From contig CAITDW010000181.1 in NCBI GenBank assembly GCA_903891235.1, positions 1 through 15,158 on the forward strand: a stretch of DNA of 15,158 nt. Direction: 5' to 3'. This document shows, one piece after another, positions 11,531 to 15,158 of this stretch (positions are counted from its first letter, which is position 1; every line of letters starts with the position of its first letter). Source of the DNA: an uncultured Candidatus Saccharibacteria bacterium. GTDB taxonomy: Bacteria; Patescibacteriota; Saccharimonadia; Saccharimonadales; UBA4665. A program made the translations under genes and the position numbers. The notes beneath the pieces were generated by a model. That model saw only the letters and a program-made list of their open reading frames with translations. It did not search any database and had not been told where the DNA came from.

Positions 11531-14362
11531 ATGCTAGATTTTGATATTTTTAATGTTGATACAATAATTATTATTAGTTTTTTAATGATAAATTTAATAT
11601 TTGGTCTCTTTTCTAGTAGGGGTATAAAAAATATTAAAGAATATGCTGTCGGTAATAGAAATTTTAGCACAGCAACTCTTGCTGCCACTATAATTGCCAC
11701 TTGGATTGGTGGAAGTGATTTTGCTATTTCGTTATCAGAAACTTATAAAAATGGCCTTTGGTATGTTTTGGCTGGAACAGGATATGCTTTTAATTTGATG
11801 GTAGTTGCATATATTTTTAGTTTAAGAGTCGAGTGCTTCGATGGCAGTATTTCGGTAGCTGAGACTATGGGAAAACTTTATGGAAAAAGTGCAAGAATTA
11901 TAACTGCAATTACTGCCATAGCGAGTTCTATTGCTGTAATTGCTATGCAAATTAAGGTATTTTCATCAATATTTAATCATTTTTTGGGTATAGCTAGTGT
12001 TTATGCTACTTTAGCTAGTACTTTTGTTGTTATTGTTTATTCGGCTTTTGGTGGTATTAAAGCTGTAACTTTTACTGATATAATTCAATTTATTACTTTT
12101 GGTGTTGTAATTCCAATTTTTGCCACGTTTATTTGGCAGGTCTTGGGTGATGCAGAGTCTATAGGGAATATCTTAACACACCCTTTATTTGATTATCATG
12201 AATTAATGGTATTTAATTCTGACAGGTCTTTTTCTTATCTTTCTATTTTTCTATGCGGACTAATTCCAGCATTGAATCCTACTATGTTTCAAAGAATACT
12301 TATGGCAAAGAATACTACGCAAATCAGAAAATCATTTTTTATCAGTTCTTTGGTGTGTTTAAGTATCTATGTTATTACATGCTTTATTGGGTTTGTAGTC
12401 TTTACTCATAATCCTAATTTAGAGCCAAATAATTTAGCAATGTATGTAATAGATAATTACTCTATTGCTGGGATTAAAAGCATTGCTATTATAGGAATAA
12501 TGGCAATGATTATGTCGACAGTTGATTCTTGGATTAACACCTCCTCTGTAATATTCTCTCATGATCTTTGTAAACCTTTAGGCATTAAGGTAAAGAATGA
12601 ACTGTTTCTTTCTAGGATATTCGTAATATTTATAGGAATTGGCTCAGTCTTACTGACGTTAAATACTGATCATTTATTAGAATTACTTTTTTTAAGTGAA
12701 AATTTTTATATGCCAGTAGTTACAGTTCCTTTGATGTTATCTATTTTAGGATTTCGTAGTGTTACTAAAGCTGTTCTGATAGCTATGTTTTCTGGTATTA
12801 CAATGGTAATTATTTGGAAATGTTATATACAACCTATAACTGGCGTAGAAAGTGTAATTCCAGCAATGATTACTAATCTGATAACATTATTACTTGTGCA
12901 TCATTTCTTAAAAGTACCTATTATAAGAATTAAAAAAAATCAGAATTTAGTAACAAGAAAGAGATCTATCAATTTTAACAAACTTATTTTTGTTTTCAGC
13001 AATTTTGATTTACTGGAATATTGTAGAAATAAAACTCCTAAAAACGAGATGGTATATACATACTTTGCGTTTAGTTTAATGATGACAATAGTTCCTGTAT
13101 TCTCATTAGATAAATCTATATACAATCAACATATAATTTTAGTTAATGTTTTACAATGTACTACTTTGTTTATTAGTACAATTTTTATTTGCCACAAATT
13201 ATGGCTACCTAGTTTTAAGGAAAAATATATTGGTCTAATATTCTTCATCTCAGTATTTGTTGGTTTAGGATTTGTTAGTAGTTTGTTAGCCTTAATTAGT
13301 AAATTCTCTCAAATTTCACTAGTGATTTTTATATTGAACTTAAATATAGTAGGAATATTGATGAGTTGGCAAACTACAGTTGTAATGATTATATCTAGTG
13401 TATCATTATCTTGGTTTAGTTATCAATTTTATATCGGAAATACACCGACTATTTCTAAAGAATTATACAATCTAAAATTACAGATTATATATGTATCATT
13501 TATAATAACTTCTTTCTTATTAGCCTTTCTTAAACCAAAGCAACAAATGCATGAATTAACCGAACAAAGAGCTGATCATCTTAGCGAACAAGTATATGAT
13601 ATAGATGAAGAATTAAAAAAATCAGATGAAGTTAAAAATGAATTCTTACGTAATTTACAACATGAGGCACATACTCCTATTGTTGGTATTACAACTATGG
13701 GACAAGTTCTTTTTGAGAACTACGACAAATTAACAGAAGAACAAAGGCGCAAAGGTTTAAAAGAAATATCAAAAAGTTCTGAACGTCTATCAACTCTTGT
13801 TAACAATATGATTGATGTATCTAAACTTTCAAGCCTCAACTATGTGTTAAATAAAAAACAGGTAAATTTAAGTGATTTAATACGTAATCGCCTAGATCAT
13901 TGCAGAAAACTATATTTAGAAAATAAAGACTTAGAATTTATCTGTGATATAGAAGATAATCTATTGGTAAACTGTGACCAACATTACATTACCTCGACTC
14001 TGGATAATTTAATTGTCAATGCTATCACCTATAGCAAAGATGGTAGAATCACTATCGAATTTAAGAAGAACAACGATTTAGTCAAGTTTAAGATTACTGA
14101 CGAGGGAATAGGAATACCACAAAAAGAACTATACGCTATTTTTGGAACATTTACAGTTAGCTCTAAGACTAAAACTCCAGCAGGAGGTAGAGGGCTAGGT
14201 CTTGCTTTATGTAAAGGTACTATAGAGGCTCACAAAGGGCAAATCTGGTGTAAAAGCAATGGTAAGAAAGGATCTACTTTTACCTTTACACTGCCAATAG
14301 AAGAATCAATAAAATTGATAGAAGCTAGACTTACTAAAAGCGAACTACAAAAACAAAAATAA
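11531..14362 (+). CDS. SSF transporter - 6-TM - histidine kinase fusion
   Basis: A 943-aa protein in three parts. Residues about 10-470 are a sodium:solute symporter domain (DIFNVDTIIIISFLMI, ATIIATWIGGSDF, NPTMFQRILMAKN), with the many membrane spans of that family. Residues about 510-680 hold a second cluster of about six spans. A coiled linker leads to a kinase: phosphate-accepting H711 in QHEAHTPI, N-box DNLIVNA with N830, G1 DEGIGIP (857-863) and G2 GGRGLGLAL (885-893). It should sense a solute or its transport and autophosphorylate. No receiver domain or response regulator is in the window, so the partner is elsewhere. The CbrA-type transporter-kinase plan is known; the extra 6-TM block resembles that of CqsS/LqsS-like kinases and is unusual. 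Related kinases, from memory, occur in rickettsial mobile elements. No clear ribosome-binding site precedes 11531. Confidence 0.85.
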   Translation: MLDFDIFNVDTIIIISFLMINLIFGLFSSRGIKNIKEYAVGNRNFSTATLAATIIATWIGGSDFAISLSETYKNGLWYVLAGTGYAFNLMVVAYIFSLRVECFDGSISVAETMGKLYGKSARIITAITAIASSIAVIAMQIKVFSSIFNHFLGIASVYATLASTFVVIVYSAFGGIKAVTFTDIIQFITFGVVIPIFATFIWQVLGDAESIGNILTHPLFDYHELMVFNSDRSFSYLSIFLCGLIPALNPTMFQRILMAKNTTQIRKSFFISSLVCLSIYVITCFIGFVVFTHNPNLEPNNLAMYVIDNYSIAGIKSIAIIGIMAMIMSTVDSWINTSSVIFSHDLCKPLGIKVKNELFLSRIFVIFIGIGSVLLTLNTDHLLELLFLSENFYMPVVTVPLMLSILGFRSVTKAVLIAMFSGITMVIIWKCYIQPITGVESVIPAMITNLITLLLVHHFLKVPIIRIKKNQNLVTRKRSINFNKLIFVFSNFDLLEYCRNKTPKNEMVYTYFAFSLMMTIVPVFSLDKSIYNQHIILVNVLQCTTLFISTIFICHKLWLPSFKEKYIGLIFFISVFVGLGFVSSLLALISKFSQISLVIFILNLNIVGILMSWQTTVVMIISSVSLSWFSYQFYIGNTPTISKELYNLKLQIIYVSFIITSFLLAFLKPKQQMHELTEQRADHLSEQVYDIDEELKKSDEVKNEFLRNLQHEAHTPIVGITTMGQVLFENYDKLTEEQRRKGLKEISKSSERLSTLVNNMIDVSKLSSLNYVLNKKQVNLSDLIRNRLDHCRKLYLENKDLEFICDIEDNLLVNCDQHYITSTLDNLIVNAITYSKDGRITIEFKKNNDLVKFKITDEGIGIPQKELYAIFGTFTVSSKTKTPAGGRGLGLALCKGTIEAHKGQIWCKSNGKKGSTFTFTLPIEESIKLIEARLTKSELQKQK

Positions 14363-14388
14363 TCATCAAAAATTTGGTAGTAATTAAT

Positions 14389-15158
14389 ATGAGCGGTATA
14401 ACCTTAAAAAATCCAGTTATTAATTCTGTTCCAATTGCTATTAATCTTGGCAGAAAAAATATAGATGTTAGCGGTACAAGCTTAAGCACAGGTCTTAAAA
14501 CTAACAATGATGTCGTTAGTAGTTTTCTAGGTCGTAATCTTAATGATAGATCTAAAATTTTAAATCAATTTTACAAAAACATTGGTTATGGTTCAAATAT
14601 TGCTCAAACCGCTCAAGAAGGACTTAATTCTATCGCAAGAACTCTTGTTGAAATGCAAGGTATTATAAATTCAGTTGGTGGTTCTCAAACTAATATTAGA
14701 ACGTTAAATGATATTTTTCAGCAGAAACTACTACAAGTAGAACAACAAACAAATTCAGTTAAGTTTGATGGCGTAAAACTTCTTACTGGAGAGTTTGGAT
14801 CAGATCCAACTATAAAATCTAAATACAATACTAAAATTGTTGATGTTAGAAAAACTGGAATAGGTAGCGGTACTTTGTTTGAAGGAGCAGGAACAAGAGC
14901 TGTAAAAATCATTGATGTTCAAAATATCACTAATATAAAAGCAGGAGATACTATAAGTCTACACGATGTTACTTTCAAAATGGTTCAAAATAAGGGACTT
15001 ATTACTAGTGAAAGTGATATATTAATAGGAGAAAGCGAAGAACAAACAGTATCAAACATTGCAACCGCTCTTAAAAACCATCCTTCTGAAAGTCTTAGAA
15101 TTTATAACGTTACTACTCGTAACAAACAAGTGATAATTACCCAGCGTTCAGCCTCAAC
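14389..15158 (+). CDS. Flagellin, 5' part (runs off the window)
   Basis: An open frame from ATG 14389 to the window end without a stop gives 256 codons. The N-terminal 135 residues follow flagellin: IDVSGTSLSTGLKTN (usual SSGLRIN), NIAQTAQEGLNSIARTLVEM at 70-89 (usual ISVAQTAEGALNEI), and FDGVKLLTG at 126-134 (usual FNGKKLLDG). Residues about 181-255 form a beta-rich insertion beginning AGDTISLHDVTFKMV, like repeat domains seen in the variable region of some flagellins. The conserved DDAAG-type block is missing or changed, so it is divergent. Flagellins build the extracellular filament. The gene lies 26 bases after the kinase, with a weak ribosome-binding site, and may be co-transcribed. The C-terminal half is outside the window. 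Confidence 0.8.
   Translation, partial: MSGITLKNPVINSVPIAINLGRKNIDVSGTSLSTGLKTNNDVVSSFLGRNLNDRSKILNQFYKNIGYGSNIAQTAQEGLNSIARTLVEMQGIINSVGGSQTNIRTLNDIFQQKLLQVEQQTNSVKFDGVKLLTGEFGSDPTIKSKYNTKIVDVRKTGIGSGTLFEGAGTRAVKIIDVQNITNIKAGDTISLHDVTFKMVQNKGLITSESDILIGESEEQTVSNIATALKNHPSESLRIYNVTTRNKQVIITQRSAS

Noticed and set aside
1..15158. CRISPR array, tRNA genes or insertion sequences
   Set aside because: No regularly spaced repeats, no cloverleaf-forming stretch and no transposase-like frame were seen.

Overview
The window is AT-rich and gene-dense, with short overlapping genes. It looks like part of a mobile or plasmid-like replicon from an intracellular alphaproteobacterium, most likely a member of the Rickettsiales. 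The signs are a replication initiator carrying a DnaA domain I-like module, as described for rickettsial plasmids; a small secreted phospholipase-D-fold nuclease; an ankyrin protein; a large transporter-histidine kinase fusion; and a divergent flagellin, which fits the flagellated lineages of that order. The taxonomic call is inference. No rRNA, tRNA, transposase or CRISPR array was seen.

Layout. Positions 108-466 (minus) hold a Tad2-like small protein, with its own good promoter, translationally coupled to a 32-residue fragment of a serine recombinase. Positions 641-1554 (minus) hold a membrane-anchored unknown protein and a DUF5681 (terminase-associated) protein. Positions 1665-6442 (minus) form a dense array read from 6442 downwards: winged-helix/OB-like protein, two tiny genes, a second winged-helix protein, the DnaA-domain initiator, a 51-aa gene, SSB, a second Tad2-like protein, an ankyrin protein and two small unknowns. 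Many of these genes overlap or lie within a few bases of each other. The 6443-6844 gap carries a 9-bp-arm palindrome, other inverted repeats and a 17-bp-stem terminator. Positions 6845-7400 (minus) are a duplicated pair of coiled-coil, C-terminally anchored DUF1640-like proteins.

On the plus strand, 7577-8893 encodes a winged-helix regulator, a secreted coiled-coil protein and a PLD-family nuclease. A canonical promoter (8925-8953) then starts a long, strongly structured 5' leader (8961-9089). The leader precedes an operon of an unknown helical protein, a third Tad2-like protein, a 51-aa gene, an ERF single-strand annealing protein and a YqaJ-type exonuclease. Downstream are a 943-aa SSF-transporter/6-TM/histidine kinase fusion and the 5' part of a flagellin gene that runs off the window.

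Functionally, SSB, ERF and YqaJ exonuclease form a phage-type recombination set. The initiator and its winged-helix partners look like the replication module of the element. Three Tad2-like proteins may be anti-defence factors. The kinase and flagellin look like host-interaction or motility cargo, or the chromosomal flank.
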